DNA of 64,000 bases from Anaerolineae bacterium. GTDB lineage: Bacteria > Chloroflexota > Anaerolineae > Aggregatilineales > UBA2796. This document shows, one piece after another, positions 16,288 to 25,442 of this stretch. The notes below the pieces were generated by a model. That model was given only the letters and a program-made list of their open reading frames with translations, did not search any database and was not told where the DNA came from. The stretch covers positions 124,001-188,000 of the forward strand of contig JAHBVK010000002.1 of assembly GCA_019637555.1 (NCBI GenBank), given 5' to 3'. The position numbers were made by a program, and so were the translations under genes. The stretch's first letter is position 1. Each line of letters begins with the position of its first letter.

Positions 16288-19221
16288 ATGCCATCAGCTC
16301 TGGAAACGCTCGTTAAAATCCTCAAGCACGAACAAGAAACCGGATACCAAGATAAAGCCGTCATCGGCGGGTTGGCGACGTTCGCCTCCAATTGGATACC
16401 CGACGCGCGCGCTCAGGCGAAGAAGCCCGAACACCACACGTTGATCGATGAACTGGCAGGTGTCATTGCCACCTACCACGATCTCAATGTGGAGCCAGAT
16501 CGCCGCGAAGCGATCAAATACATGCTTGGACGTATCATGGGGCGGATTCCGTCTCCTAATGGCACGGTAACAGCGACACCACCAGCGGCTCAGGCACAAC
16601 CGCAGGCACAACCGCAAAAACCTCAGCAAGAACGGCAGGAGCGGCAGCGGTACGAAGATCGCCGCGAAGAACGCCGTGAGCAGCCCCGCGAGCAGCGCCA
16701 ATCACCACCAGCGCAACAACAGCCACAACAAGCACGCCATCACGATGCACCAATCGAGCGCGAACATATCGAACATATAGAGCCAGCCGCGGAAGCGCTG
16801 CGCTCGTCCGACTACATCGAAGTCGAAGAAGTGGTGATCACCTATCAGGAAACGGTGATCATCAGCGGATACGTGACCGAGGAAGCGCCGGAGATCAAAT
16901 CACAGGCTGAAGACCATGGGGAACGTCAGGCGGAACGTCAGGCAGAGTCTGAGCAGGAAGCCGAGCAGCCACCAGCGCCGCAGCCACGACAGTACCGTGA
17001 ATCGCTGGCATCCGGCTTTGAACGCCCTGATCCTGAGTCGCGGGAGCGATTCGGGGAAGGGTTGACGCCCAATAAACCCAAAAACGAAGCCCTAACCCCC
17101 GCCCGCCGCAAGCGCGATAACTATGTGCGCGAACAGTCGGAACGGGCAGCGCGGGCGGTCAAACAACCGCTGACTGTCCTCAATGGCATCGGTCCAAAGA
17201 ACGCTGAAAAACTGGCGGAGTTGGACTTATTCACCGTTGAAGATGTGCTGTTCAACCTGCCGCGTCGTTACGATGATTACACCCAGATGCCACCACTTGC
17301 CAAGCTGCTACCGGGCATGACGGTCACGGCGCTGGGTGAAGTTCGCAGTGTTGGTGTGTTCAAGGGCAAGCGCGGACAGGAAATCATCAACGTCACGCTT
17401 GGCGATGGCACCGGTACGCTGACCGCTACGTTCTTCGGTGCGCCATGGCTGCGTACCGTCTTCGAGCGTGGGATGCAGATTGCCCTGCGCGGCAAAGTCG
17501 AGTTGTTCCTCGGCAAGCCGACCATGAGCCAGCCGGAATGGGAACCCGTTGAGCGCGACGCCCTATACAACCCGATGATCTTGCCCGTTTACAGCCTGAG
17601 TCGTAACACCAAGCAGAATTTACTGCGGCGTGCTGCCAGCGCGGCGCTAGACCTGTGCGCGGAGTTCTATCCTGATCCGATGCCGGAGAGCGTGCTGGAA
17701 CGCATGGACTTGCCGGATCTCGGTTGGGCGCTGATGCAGCTGCACTTCCCTGAGTCGATGCAGGCGCTGGAATTGGCGCAGCGGCGTCTCAGCTTCGATG
17801 AGTTGATGCTGTTGCAACTGGGTGTGCTGCAAAACCGCCGCGAGTGGCAGTCGCAGCCCGCACAAGCGATCAGTGTGGCGGATGATTGGTACGATGCTTT
17901 TGCTGGCGCGCTGCCTTATCCGTTGACGGGCGCACAACAGCGCTCGATCATGGCGGTGCGCGAAGATATTGCCAAACCGATTCCGATGAACCGTTTGCTG
18001 CAAGGCGATGTCGGTGCGGGTAAAACGGTAGTCGCGCTGGCGTCGATGCTGATGGCGGTGCAAGCGGGAATGCAAGCCGCGATCATGGCACCGACAGGCA
18101 TCCTTGCTGAACAGCACTACAAGAGCATCACCCGCATGTTGGCGCAAATGCCCGGTGGCGAAGAACTCAACGTGCAGTTGTTGACCAGTTCCAGCAGCGC
18201 CCAACAGCGCCGTGATACGCTGTGGTATTTGGGTGAGGGCAAGGTCAACATCCTCGTCGGCACTCATGCCATTCTGGAAGATGATGTCAACTTCCAGCAG
18301 CTTGGCTTGGTGGTGATCGACGAGCAGCACCGCTTTGGTGTGCAGCAGCGCGGCAAACTGCGCGGCAAGGGCGTTAATCCGCATGTGCTGGTGATGACCG
18401 CCACACCGATCCCGCGCACGCTGGCACTGACTATGTACGCCGATCTCGATCTCAGCGTACTGGACGAGATGCCGCCCGGACGCACGCCGATCCAGACGCG
18501 GGTGCTGACCCCGCGCGAACGTGAACGCTCTTATGGCTTCATTGAGTCGCAGATCGAAAAAGGCAGACAGGCGTTCATCGTTTATCCGCTGGTGGAAGCC
18601 TCGGAAAGCGAATCGCTAGAACACGTACCGTCGGCAGTGGAAGAATTTCAGCGGCTGTCGGAGAAAGTATTTCCCAAACGGCGTCTGGGTCTGCTGCACG
18701 GCAAGATGACGCCCGCCGAAAAAGACGCCGCTATGGGCGCGTTCAGTCGCGGTGAGACCGATGTTCTGGTCTGTACCGCCGTCGTGGAAGTCGGGATCGA
18801 TGTGCCGAACTCCACGGTAATGCTGATCGAAGGCGCGAACCGCTTCGGCTTGGCGCAGCTACACCAGTTTCGCGGGCGCGTTGGACGCGGTGAACATGCC
18901 AGCTACTGCCTGCTGATCCCCGACGACGGCGACGCCGAAAATCCGCGCTTGAAGGCGATGGAAGAAACCACCGATGGCTTCAAGCTGGCGGAGTTGGATT
19001 GGCAGATGCGTGGCGCTGGCGATCTGCTGGGTACGCGGCAGTCCGGCGGCGTGGCGCGGCTTGGTGAGCACATGGATGTCAAGTTGGTCTCGGAAGCGCA
19101 GTTAGAGGCACGCACCATTTACGAGGAAGACCCCGCGCTGATGCAGTCCGAACATGTGGCGCTGCGGGAGAAGCTATTGCAGCGATTCGCACTCAACACC
19201 GAAACGACGGATGTGAGCTAG
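16288..19221 (+). CDS. recG: ATP-dependent DNA helicase RecG with long N-terminal extension
   Basis: 977 residues against roughly 690 in E. coli. The RecG wedge domain begins near 294 (LNGIGPKNAEKLAELDLFTVEDVL). Walker A is GDVGAGKT (573-580), the DEQH box is at 678-681, then TATPIPRTLALTMYADLDLS, and the C-terminal RVGRGEHASYCLL and RQSGG motifs. RecG remodels stalled forks and branched DNA. The extension has an alpha-helical start (1-95) and then ~200 residues rich in Gln, Glu, Arg and Pro, likely disordered. Coding is continuous. It lies downstream of fakA and the degV pair. Confidence 0.95.
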   Translation: MPSALETLVKILKHEQETGYQDKAVIGGLATFASNWIPDARAQAKKPEHHTLIDELAGVIATYHDLNVEPDRREAIKYMLGRIMGRIPSPNGTVTATPPAAQAQPQAQPQKPQQERQERQRYEDRREERREQPREQRQSPPAQQQPQQARHHDAPIEREHIEHIEPAAEALRSSDYIEVEEVVITYQETVIISGYVTEEAPEIKSQAEDHGERQAERQAESEQEAEQPPAPQPRQYRESLASGFERPDPESRERFGEGLTPNKPKNEALTPARRKRDNYVREQSERAARAVKQPLTVLNGIGPKNAEKLAELDLFTVEDVLFNLPRRYDDYTQMPPLAKLLPGMTVTALGEVRSVGVFKGKRGQEIINVTLGDGTGTLTATFFGAPWLRTVFERGMQIALRGKVELFLGKPTMSQPEWEPVERDALYNPMILPVYSLSRNTKQNLLRRAASAALDLCAEFYPDPMPESVLERMDLPDLGWALMQLHFPESMQALELAQRRLSFDELMLLQLGVLQNRREWQSQPAQAISVADDWYDAFAGALPYPLTGAQQRSIMAVREDIAKPIPMNRLLQGDVGAGKTVVALASMLMAVQAGMQAAIMAPTGILAEQHYKSITRMLAQMPGGEELNVQLLTSSSSAQQRRDTLWYLGEGKVNILVGTHAILEDDVNFQQLGLVVIDEQHRFGVQQRGKLRGKGVNPHVLVMTATPIPRTLALTMYADLDLSVLDEMPPGRTPIQTRVLTPRERERSYGFIESQIEKGRQAFIVYPLVEASESESLEHVPSAVEEFQRLSEKVFPKRRLGLLHGKMTPAEKDAAMGAFSRGETDVLVCTAVVEVGIDVPNSTVMLIEGANRFGLAQLHQFRGRVGRGEHASYCLLIPDDGDAENPRLKAMEETTDGFKLAELDWQMRGAGDLLGTRQSGGVARLGEHMDVKLVSEAQLEARTIYEEDPALMQSEHVALREKLLQRFALNTETTDVS

Positions 19222-19246
19222 GCGCTGATTCGCGGGAGTAGTTGAC

Positions 19247-20071
19247 GTGGCACGAGATGTCACCATTGGCTCGAAGAAATATCGTCCGTATCTACCATTA
19301 GGCACGAACGTCGCCCGCAATTATGGCGTTGGCGTCAAGGTGACGCTGCTGGATATCGCACGCAGCTATCGGCTGCCTGTACCTGCTTCGTTCGTGTTGT
19401 TCGACACCGCCTATCGGGACGCGCTCGACTTCGGCTTGATCCGCATTGACGAGGCAACGCAGGGCGTGATCACCGAACGCGCGGACCGGCTGATCAGCAG
19501 CTTCAATCTGCCCAACTTCAATTGGGAGTTCCCAGACATGATCGCGCTGCGATCCGCCTTCAGCGTGGAAGCTCACCCAGACCTCGACTTCTCGGATCGT
19601 TTTGCCTCGCGCCTAAACGTCAATGCCAAAGATACGCTGGAACTTGCCACTGCGCTGTGCGATCTGTGGACAGCGGCGCTCGGTTACAACGGTGAGGGCG
19701 AGTTACGCCGCGATGTGCTGTTCATGGGCATGATCAACGCGAAGGCGAAGGGCTCCGCCACTACTGAAGCCGCCTACGAGGACGACCTAATCCATATTGA
19801 CGATGGTACACCCGCCGGATCATGGATCGCGCTGCCGAAGCTAGGCAGATGGGCGCGTCCTGAGTCGTCACTACCGGACTGGCAGGCGCGGCTGCAAACG
19901 CTGCTGCGTAATGTACGTGCTCATTTCAACAATCGCCGCACCGGATTCGATTGGGATATTGATTGGGCAGATGACGGCGCGGAGTGCTGGATTTTGCGGA
20001 TCGCGCCTGCGACGGGGAGAGTGCAGGAAGGCGAAAATGTAAACTTGCCATCGCGTAGGGAAGCGAAGTAA
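19247..20071 (+). CDS. Truncated PEP-synthase-like (PPDK N-terminal, ATP-grasp) protein
   Basis: 274 residues from GTG 19247. The order of motifs is that of the pyruvate-phosphate-dikinase N-terminal family: RLPVPASFVLFDTAYRDALDFG, then IALRSAFSVE (in the place of VRSS-TED), RRDVLFMGMINAKAKGSATTE (in the place of the M-M..aGV-T motif) and FDWDIDWADDGAECWILRI (in the place of FDIEWA-DG...QIRP). It stops right after this domain; no phosphohistidine or PEP-binding domain follows. Either a stand-alone ATP-grasp protein or a stable truncation. ATP-site residues are not all certain and activity is unknown. Confidence 0.6.
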   Translation: MARDVTIGSKKYRPYLPLGTNVARNYGVGVKVTLLDIARSYRLPVPASFVLFDTAYRDALDFGLIRIDEATQGVITERADRLISSFNLPNFNWEFPDMIALRSAFSVEAHPDLDFSDRFASRLNVNAKDTLELATALCDLWTAALGYNGEGELRRDVLFMGMINAKAKGSATTEAAYEDDLIHIDDGTPAGSWIALPKLGRWARPESSLPDWQARLQTLLRNVRAHFNNRRTGFDWDIDWADDGAECWILRIAPATGRVQEGENVNLPSRREAK

Positions 20072-20248
20072 GTGAGAGCACTTGTGTAGAGCTAAAGCAA
20101 CCCACCTAAAGCCGACTCTGCCGCTGCTCCGTCTTTGATCCCATGATCTGCAAGATAGCTCCGAAGTGACTGCTGAATACTGGCAAACTTATCAAGGTTG
20201 CCCACTATATAATTCTGTACAGCGCTGTAAATAAGCTAGGACAACACT

Positions 20249-21361
20249 GTGCTTTCGTTTAATCGAAGCGAGTTACTATCACGCTTCACGGATGATGACC
20301 CTGACATAAGAAAAAACGCGATCTTGGAGCTAAAAAATGTTGTTGACGAGCACGTTGATGAGGTGTTGATTGAGCTTCTTCGTGATCCACATCCTCAAGT
20401 TCGTTTAGCTGCTGTGGACGCGCTGGGACTTCGTGGAAACAAAGCAGTAGATCCACTGCTAACTCTATTCAGTGACGAGGATCAGAACGTTAGGTATACG
20501 GCGGCTGCAATGTTACCCGGCTCTATGAATCACCTCACAGCTAGAGGGAATGGTGACGGCACCTATACAGCGATGCCAGTGAAACCTTCGCGGTTGGCAA
20601 AAGACGTGATACCAAAACTTGCTGCGATGGTACAAAACAGGCGAAACAAAGTCATAGTTCGAGAAACGGCGGCATGGGCATTGAGCGGCTATAAAGGGGA
20701 AGTAGTTATCCGAACGCTGCTTGATGCTCTAGCCGATCCATCTCCCAAAGTGCGTGCACATGTAGCCGAGAGTTTGGGAAGCTTGCATACGAAGCGGGCG
20801 GGCGAACCGCTGCTAAAATTGCTTGACGGCGATCATGTAAATGTACAGATCGCCACCATGATAGCATTGACCAGAATTAATTATTCTGAGGCTGCTCCGA
20901 GAATTGCAGAATATCTTGATAGCCGCAACCCGGAACTGATAGCGTTAGCCTGCGATCTTGTTGGAGAATTACGCTACAAGCCAGCAAGTGATCATCTGGT
21001 AAAGCTGCTAACACACAAAATATGGTGGATCAGATCAAATGCCGCCATTGGGCTTGGAAAACTTAAGATGCGCACAGCGATCACGCCATTAATGCAGCGT
21101 TTGACTGATAAAAATGCCATCGTGCGGGGTGCAATTGCTCGCGCTCTAGCGGAATTGGCTGCAAAAAGGGCGATACCGATACTTAAACCGATGCTTTTCG
21201 ACGAAAAGGAGTCAGTGCGTTTGTGGGCTGCTCGATCACTCGTTCAGTTGGGTGAACAGGACGATGATATTTGCGATGTGCTAAAGGACTTGCAGGCAGC
21301 TTCAGAAAAGTGGATTCAACGGAGAGCTACAAACACTTTAGCGCAAATCTCCTGTGGATGA
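20249..21361 (+). CDS. HEAT-repeat protein
   Basis: 370 residues, GTG start at 20249. Almost the whole length is HEAT/PBS-lyase-type helical repeats, e.g. LLRDPHPQVRLAAVDALG, ALADPSPKVRAHVAESLG, LTDKNAIVRGAIARALAEL, FDEKESVRLWAARSLVQLG. Such repeats are protein-interaction scaffolds, also found beside phycobilin lyases and signalling proteins. No catalytic motif or signal peptide. It is visibly more AT-rich than its neighbours. No obvious partner; it sits alone between the PEP-synthase-like gene and rimO. Confidence 0.88.
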   Translation: MLSFNRSELLSRFTDDDPDIRKNAILELKNVVDEHVDEVLIELLRDPHPQVRLAAVDALGLRGNKAVDPLLTLFSDEDQNVRYTAAAMLPGSMNHLTARGNGDGTYTAMPVKPSRLAKDVIPKLAAMVQNRRNKVIVRETAAWALSGYKGEVVIRTLLDALADPSPKVRAHVAESLGSLHTKRAGEPLLKLLDGDHVNVQIATMIALTRINYSEAAPRIAEYLDSRNPELIALACDLVGELRYKPASDHLVKLLTHKIWWIRSNAAIGLGKLKMRTAITPLMQRLTDKNAIVRGAIARALAELAAKRAIPILKPMLFDEKESVRLWAARSLVQLGEQDDDICDVLKDLQAASEKWIQRRATNTLAQISCG

Positions 21362-21422
21362 ACAGTAGTAATCGCATTTCTGCCCAAGCTGTGTTTAGAC
21401 ACCAACGAATCAATTCTCCCAA

Positions 21423-21451
21423 TTGACCCGCCGCGATCCCTTCTGTAGACT
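21423..21451 (+). promoter_or_regulatory. Candidate promoter of rimO
   Basis: TTGACC (21423-21428), 17-base spacer, TAGACT (21446-21451), 35 bases before the start codon. Confidence 0.55.
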
Positions 21452-21486
21452 CTCCCGATGTCCAAGTATCGGAAAACAGGATCAAC

Positions 21487-22863
21487 ATGGCTACTAGCTC
21501 CAAGCGGCGGAATAATTATTTCTTGCTCTCTCTCGGCTGCAGCAAGAACACCGTAGACTCAGAAAGTATGGCGCAGCTCCTGAGCAAAGCGGGGATGCAA
21601 GGCGTCGATTCAGCGAAAAAAGCGGAAGTATTAATCGTCAACACCTGCGGTTTCATCAGCGCGGCGAAGGATGAGAGCATTAGTGCACTGCGTGAACTGG
21701 CGGAGAATAAGAAACCGGATCAACTGCTGATCGCGGCGGGCTGCCTATCGCAGCGTTACGGCGGTGAACTGGTCGAGCGCATCCCCGGACTCGACGGCGT
21801 GATCGGCACGCGGCGCTGGATGGACATCGTTGATTTCGTCACTTCACTGCGGGCGCGTAAACATCCCGAACCGCTGTATCACCTGCCCACCGATGCCATC
21901 ACCGTCGGATCGGATGAGCGCGGTGCGGCGCGAGTCTCGATTCAGGGCGCGAGCGCCTACATCAAGATCGCGGATGGCTGCCGCCGTCCCTGTGCTTTCT
22001 GCGCCATCCCGCTGATCAAGGGGACTGCCGTCAGCCGACCAGTCGAGTCGATTGTGGCGGAAGCGCAGCAGTTAGCGCGGATGGGCACGCAAGAGATCAT
22101 CCTTGTAGCGCAGGACAGCACCGATTACGGTCACGATCTGGGCATCAAAGACGGACTGGCACATTTGCTGGAACAGCTCACAGATCGCGTTCCCGAAATG
22201 CCATGGATCCGCATCATGTACGCTTACCCCGGTGCGGTCACGGATCGGATGATCGAGGTGATGGCAACCCGTCCGCAGATCCTGCACTATTTGGACATCC
22301 CCTTACAGCACGGCAGTCGCAAAACCCTGCAACGGATGCGCCGCCCCGCCAACATCGAGTGGGTTTACCGCACGGTGGAGAAGATGCGCGTCGCTATGCC
22401 CGATCTGGCGATCCGCACGACCTTTATCGTCGGCTATCCGGGCGAGACGGATCAGGAGTTCGGAGAATTGAAGCAGTTCGTGCGCGATCTGCAATTTGAT
22501 CGCGTGGGTGCATTCACCTACAGCCTCGAAGAAAATACGCCCTCGTTTGATCAACCTGATCATGTGCCGCAAGAAATCAAAGAGGCACGTCGTGATGAAC
22601 TGATGGAAATTCAGCAGCAGATCAGCTTGGCGAAGAATCAGGCGCAGGTGGGCAAGACACTCAAGGTGCTGGTAGAAGGCGAAGGAGATGGGTTAACCAT
22701 CGCCCGCAGCTACCGCGACGCACCGGAGATCGATGGTTACGTGATCCTCGACGGCGTGGCTACCGTTGGCGAGATGATTCCCGTACGGATCACGGGCGCG
22801 ATGAATTACGACTTGGTGGCGACTGTAGAATTGAATCCTATCAGTCTAATCAATATCGGATAA
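21487..22863 (+). CDS. rimO: Ribosomal protein S12 methylthiotransferase RimO
   Basis: 458 residues. The N-terminal MTTase domain carries the three auxiliary-cluster cysteines Cys18 (SLGCSKN), Cys54 (VNTCGF) and Cys86 (AGCLSQR). The radical SAM motif is Cys165-x3-Cys169-x2-Cys172 (GCRRPCAFC). A C-terminal TRAM-type beta domain (~395-450) follows. SLGCSKNTVDSE and IKIADGC distinguish RimO from MiaB. The enzyme methylthiolates the conserved aspartate of ribosomal protein S12. Own promoter candidate upstream; GGAT near the start. Confidence 0.95.
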   Translation: MATSSKRRNNYFLLSLGCSKNTVDSESMAQLLSKAGMQGVDSAKKAEVLIVNTCGFISAAKDESISALRELAENKKPDQLLIAAGCLSQRYGGELVERIPGLDGVIGTRRWMDIVDFVTSLRARKHPEPLYHLPTDAITVGSDERGAARVSIQGASAYIKIADGCRRPCAFCAIPLIKGTAVSRPVESIVAEAQQLARMGTQEIILVAQDSTDYGHDLGIKDGLAHLLEQLTDRVPEMPWIRIMYAYPGAVTDRMIEVMATRPQILHYLDIPLQHGSRKTLQRMRRPANIEWVYRTVEKMRVAMPDLAIRTTFIVGYPGETDQEFGELKQFVRDLQFDRVGAFTYSLEENTPSFDQPDHVPQEIKEARRDELMEIQQQISLAKNQAQVGKTLKVLVEGEGDGLTIARSYRDAPEIDGYVILDGVATVGEMIPVRITGAMNYDLVATVELNPISLINIG

Positions 22864-22869
22864 CCAACC

Positions 22870-23694
22870 ATGAAACGCACATCGCTTGTTTTCGCGGCGT
22901 TGCTGCTGATGATGATCACCAGCGCGCTGACGCTTAATGCTGCCCCGATACGGGCGCAAAATCCCACCGCAACGCCAACTATCGAACCGACTCCGCTAGG
23001 CGTATCGGGCGTGACCATGCTGAGCAATGGCTTCTCAATGACGTCTGTGGTTAGCAGTGAACGCTATGATGATCCCAAGCTGTACGTGCAGGTTAGCCAG
23101 CCGCAGTTGGGTGGCGGTGAAGGCGATGATGCTGTGCAGAAGGCAGACACCTTCAATGCGGCGGTGGCGGAGGTCGTCAAGTCAGCAGTCTACGACTTCC
23201 GCGATCAGTTAATTACGGAAGCGGCGACCTCTACGCCAATACCTGAGATCGCGGATTTTGAGAGCTTTGCTTTGCTGGGCTTTTATACGTCCTATACCCG
23301 CGATGGACTGGTTAGTTTGCGCTTCGAGATTGCTACTTACGCAGCGGGCGCGGCGCATCCGCTGACCATCTACAGATCGCTGACCTTCGATCTGGTGTCG
23401 GGCAAAGTGGTCGAACTGGCTGATCTGTTCAAGCCAGCCTCGGATTATCTGAAATTCATCTCGGATTTCGCCACCGCCGACCTGAAAACACGCGATCTAC
23501 TGCTGTTCCCTGAAGGGGCGCTGCCAACGGCAGATAACTATGCCGTCTGGACTCTGACGTCCGAAGGGTTGATGATCACTTTCAACGTTTATCAGGTGAT
23601 GCCCTACGCCGCCGGACCGCAGTCGGTGACCATCCCTTATGAGGAGCTAGCCGCGATCCGTGCTGAAGATGGTCTACTGGCGAGGATAGGCTAA
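22870..23694 (+). CDS. Secreted DUF3298/DUF4163-like protein
   Basis: 274 residues. A signal peptide (KRTSLVFAALLLMMITSALTL...IRAQ) is followed by a Thr/Pro linker (NPTATPTIEPTP). The body resembles the extracytoplasmic RsiV/PdaC-type fold: SSERYDDPKLYVQVSQPQ, then GAAHPLTIYRSLTFDLVSGKVVELADLF and YQVMPYAAGPQSVTIPYEEL, which match DUF3298 wording. Family members sense or bind cell-wall ligands such as lysozyme or peptidoglycan; the role here is unknown. Starts 6 bases after rimO and may be co-transcribed. Confidence 0.75.
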   Translation: MKRTSLVFAALLLMMITSALTLNAAPIRAQNPTATPTIEPTPLGVSGVTMLSNGFSMTSVVSSERYDDPKLYVQVSQPQLGGGEGDDAVQKADTFNAAVAEVVKSAVYDFRDQLITEAATSTPIPEIADFESFALLGFYTSYTRDGLVSLRFEIATYAAGAAHPLTIYRSLTFDLVSGKVVELADLFKPASDYLKFISDFATADLKTRDLLLFPEGALPTADNYAVWTLTSEGLMITFNVYQVMPYAAGPQSVTIPYEELAAIRAEDGLLARIG

Positions 23695-23795
23695 TGCATT
23701 GCCGGAACATTGCCATTCTCTGCTCAGAAAATCGCTATGTTCCGATAATTAATGTTATCATCAATAAACCTCCGGTTTACTCCCGATAACCCGGC

Positions 23796-23832
23796 AAACG
23801 CAGAACGAATAGCCTTCATTCGTTCTGCGTTT
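23796..23832. terminator. Bidirectional terminator-like hairpin
   Basis: A perfect 15-bp stem (AAACGCAGAACGAAT against its complement) with a 7-base loop, between convergent genes ending at 23694 and 23856. Confidence 0.7.
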
Positions 23833-23855
23833 GATTCTATTCTTGAATGTCACTG

Positions 23856-24932
23856 CTACTTCTTCGGTGCTGCTACTTCGAAGATCGCGTATACAGGCGC
23901 GTGATCGGGGATCACTTCTTTCTGGCGGGCATCCCGATTGACACCGATGCTCTCCAGATTGGCGACCAGCGCATCGACCCGCGTGGTCGCCAGCGCCAGA
24001 TCGCGTGTGACCAGAATGTGATCGATCAGTTCCTTGCGCCCGTCATTGATGCGGGAGTAGCGGCGTTCTGGCTGGATCACATCCGCGAGGTTGTACAGCC
24101 GCGTATCGTCGATCTTCTTGTTGGCGCTGAGAATCTTGCGCGTGAACTTGATCTTGTCGCCGGGTTTGGGCGCAGAGTCGACGATTGGCTCCCATTCACC
24201 GTAGAACATGGCGGTGGAGGCGGCTTGCTGCTCGTCGTTCAGATCGCCCATCAGCACCAGCGGATCGTCGTTGGAGGTGATCAGATCGAGGATGCGCGAG
24301 CGCACGGCGGCAGCTTCGGCGATCCGGCGCAGACTGGCGAAACCGAGTTCGCGCGTGCGCTCGTACTCGTTGGGAGGATTCCACAGCGGATACTTGCCAT
24401 AAGGCGCGGTGTAGGTCACCAATTTGGATTTGAGATGTGTGGTGACGAGGTGAACGCGCAGTCCCTTCTCGACTTCAACAGTTGCTTTGACCGCGCCGCG
24501 TCCCATACGGGTGACTTCGGTATCCGCGCTCATCCCTTGCATGACGCTGAACTTAAATAGTCCGAAGGGAAAATCGACCCAGTTCTGCACACCTGTCAGC
24601 GGCAGTTTGGAGAGCAGCGCCACGCGGATGCCGCGTCCATCGGGGATGCCTGTATAGGCATGTGGATACGCGCCACCGAGCCGACTTTGTAAGTCTTTGA
24701 TCGGGTTGTAGACCTGCCCCTGCACAGCAGCGATGTCGCCCACTTCCTGCAACGCGATCACTGTGGGCGAGTCGTTATCGGGTTTCAAACCCTCCTCAAT
24801 GATCAGGCGCAGATATTCCAGCTTGCGGAAGTAGGTATCCAGATCAGGTGGGCGGGCGGTGTTGTCTTTATCGGCGGGGTTCGGTGGGAATAAGTTCTCG
24901 ACATTCCAAGTCATCACGCTGAATACAGTCAT
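23856..24932 (-). CDS. Endonuclease/exonuclease/phosphatase family protein
   Basis: 358 residues of the EEP (DNase I-like) fold: MTWNVENLF with the metal-site Asn, VIALQEVGD with the catalytic Glu, LVTTHLKSK, VLMGDLNDEQ (Asp-x-Asn) and the terminal VIPDHAPVYAIF (Asp-His). The full active-site set is present. No signal peptide, so probably cytoplasmic. The family includes nucleases, sugar phosphatases and phosphodiesterases; the substrate cannot be read. A TACAAT at 24975-24980 on the minus strand is a possible -10. Confidence 0.87.
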   Translation of the reverse strand: MTVFSVMTWNVENLFPPNPADKDNTARPPDLDTYFRKLEYLRLIIEEGLKPDNDSPTVIALQEVGDIAAVQGQVYNPIKDLQSRLGGAYPHAYTGIPDGRGIRVALLSKLPLTGVQNWVDFPFGLFKFSVMQGMSADTEVTRMGRGAVKATVEVEKGLRVHLVTTHLKSKLVTYTAPYGKYPLWNPPNEYERTRELGFASLRRIAEAAAVRSRILDLITSNDDPLVLMGDLNDEQQAASTAMFYGEWEPIVDSAPKPGDKIKFTRKILSANKKIDDTRLYNLADVIQPERRYSRINDGRKELIDHILVTRDLALATTRVDALVANLESIGVNRDARQKEVIPDHAPVYAIFEVAAPKK

Positions 24933-25007
24933 GGTGTTCTCCGGTGAATGACGTAGTAAGCCAATCTCATTATTATTGTAGGCTAGTTTGCTTACGTTGG
25001 CGCAACA

Positions 25008-25442
25008 TTAAGTCGTTGATCCTATCTCACTGGAGCTGTAAAGCTGACCGCTGAAGAAGTGTTCTAGCGGCAGAAACAGCGGCTGCGGCAGCCCACCCAA
25101 TGAAAACCAGCCGATCTCCTCGACTTCTTCCGGCGCGGCGACAACCGGATCGCCTTCGATCAGCGCCGCCCGCATCCAAATGGTGATGTAGTGCAGTCCG
25201 GTATCAGTGAACACATCGTTGGTGATGCCGACGAAGCTTACCTCTCCGATGCGTATTCCCATTTCCTCCCACACCTCGCGGATCGCGCAATCTTCGGGCG
25301 TCTCGCCATATTCCAGATGTCCACCCGCGACTGACCACGTACCCTTGCCGTGCATCCCTTTGCGCCGATGCAGCAGCAACTTGCCCTTGCGTTGGATCAG
25401 CACGGCAACGCCAACACGTGGCGGATTGATCTGCGCTGCCAT
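25008..25442 (-). CDS. NUDIX hydrolase
   Basis: 144 residues with a complete Nudix box: Gly41, Glu47, then R55-E56-V-W-E59-E60-M-G62-I63 (GHLEYGETPED...REVWEEMGI). Wording around GKGTWSVAGGHLEYGE and FTDTGLHYITIWMRA resembles MTH3/NUDT15-type dNTP or NTP pyrophosphatases. Its ATG overlaps the stop of the upstream CbiX-like gene (TGATG), so the two are translationally coupled, though a functional link is not obvious. Confidence 0.92.
   Translation of the reverse strand: MAAQINPPRVGVAVLIQRKGKLLLHRRKGMHGKGTWSVAGGHLEYGETPEDCAIREVWEEMGIRIGEVSFVGITNDVFTDTGLHYITIWMRAALIEGDPVVAAPEEVEEIGWFSLGGLPQPLFLPLEHFFSGQLYSSSEIGSTT

Noticed and set aside
23847-24560. Long rightward ORFs antisense to the EEP gene and to many other genes
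   Set aside because: Arg/His/Gln-rich shadow frames typical of G+C-rich DNA, without start signals or homology.
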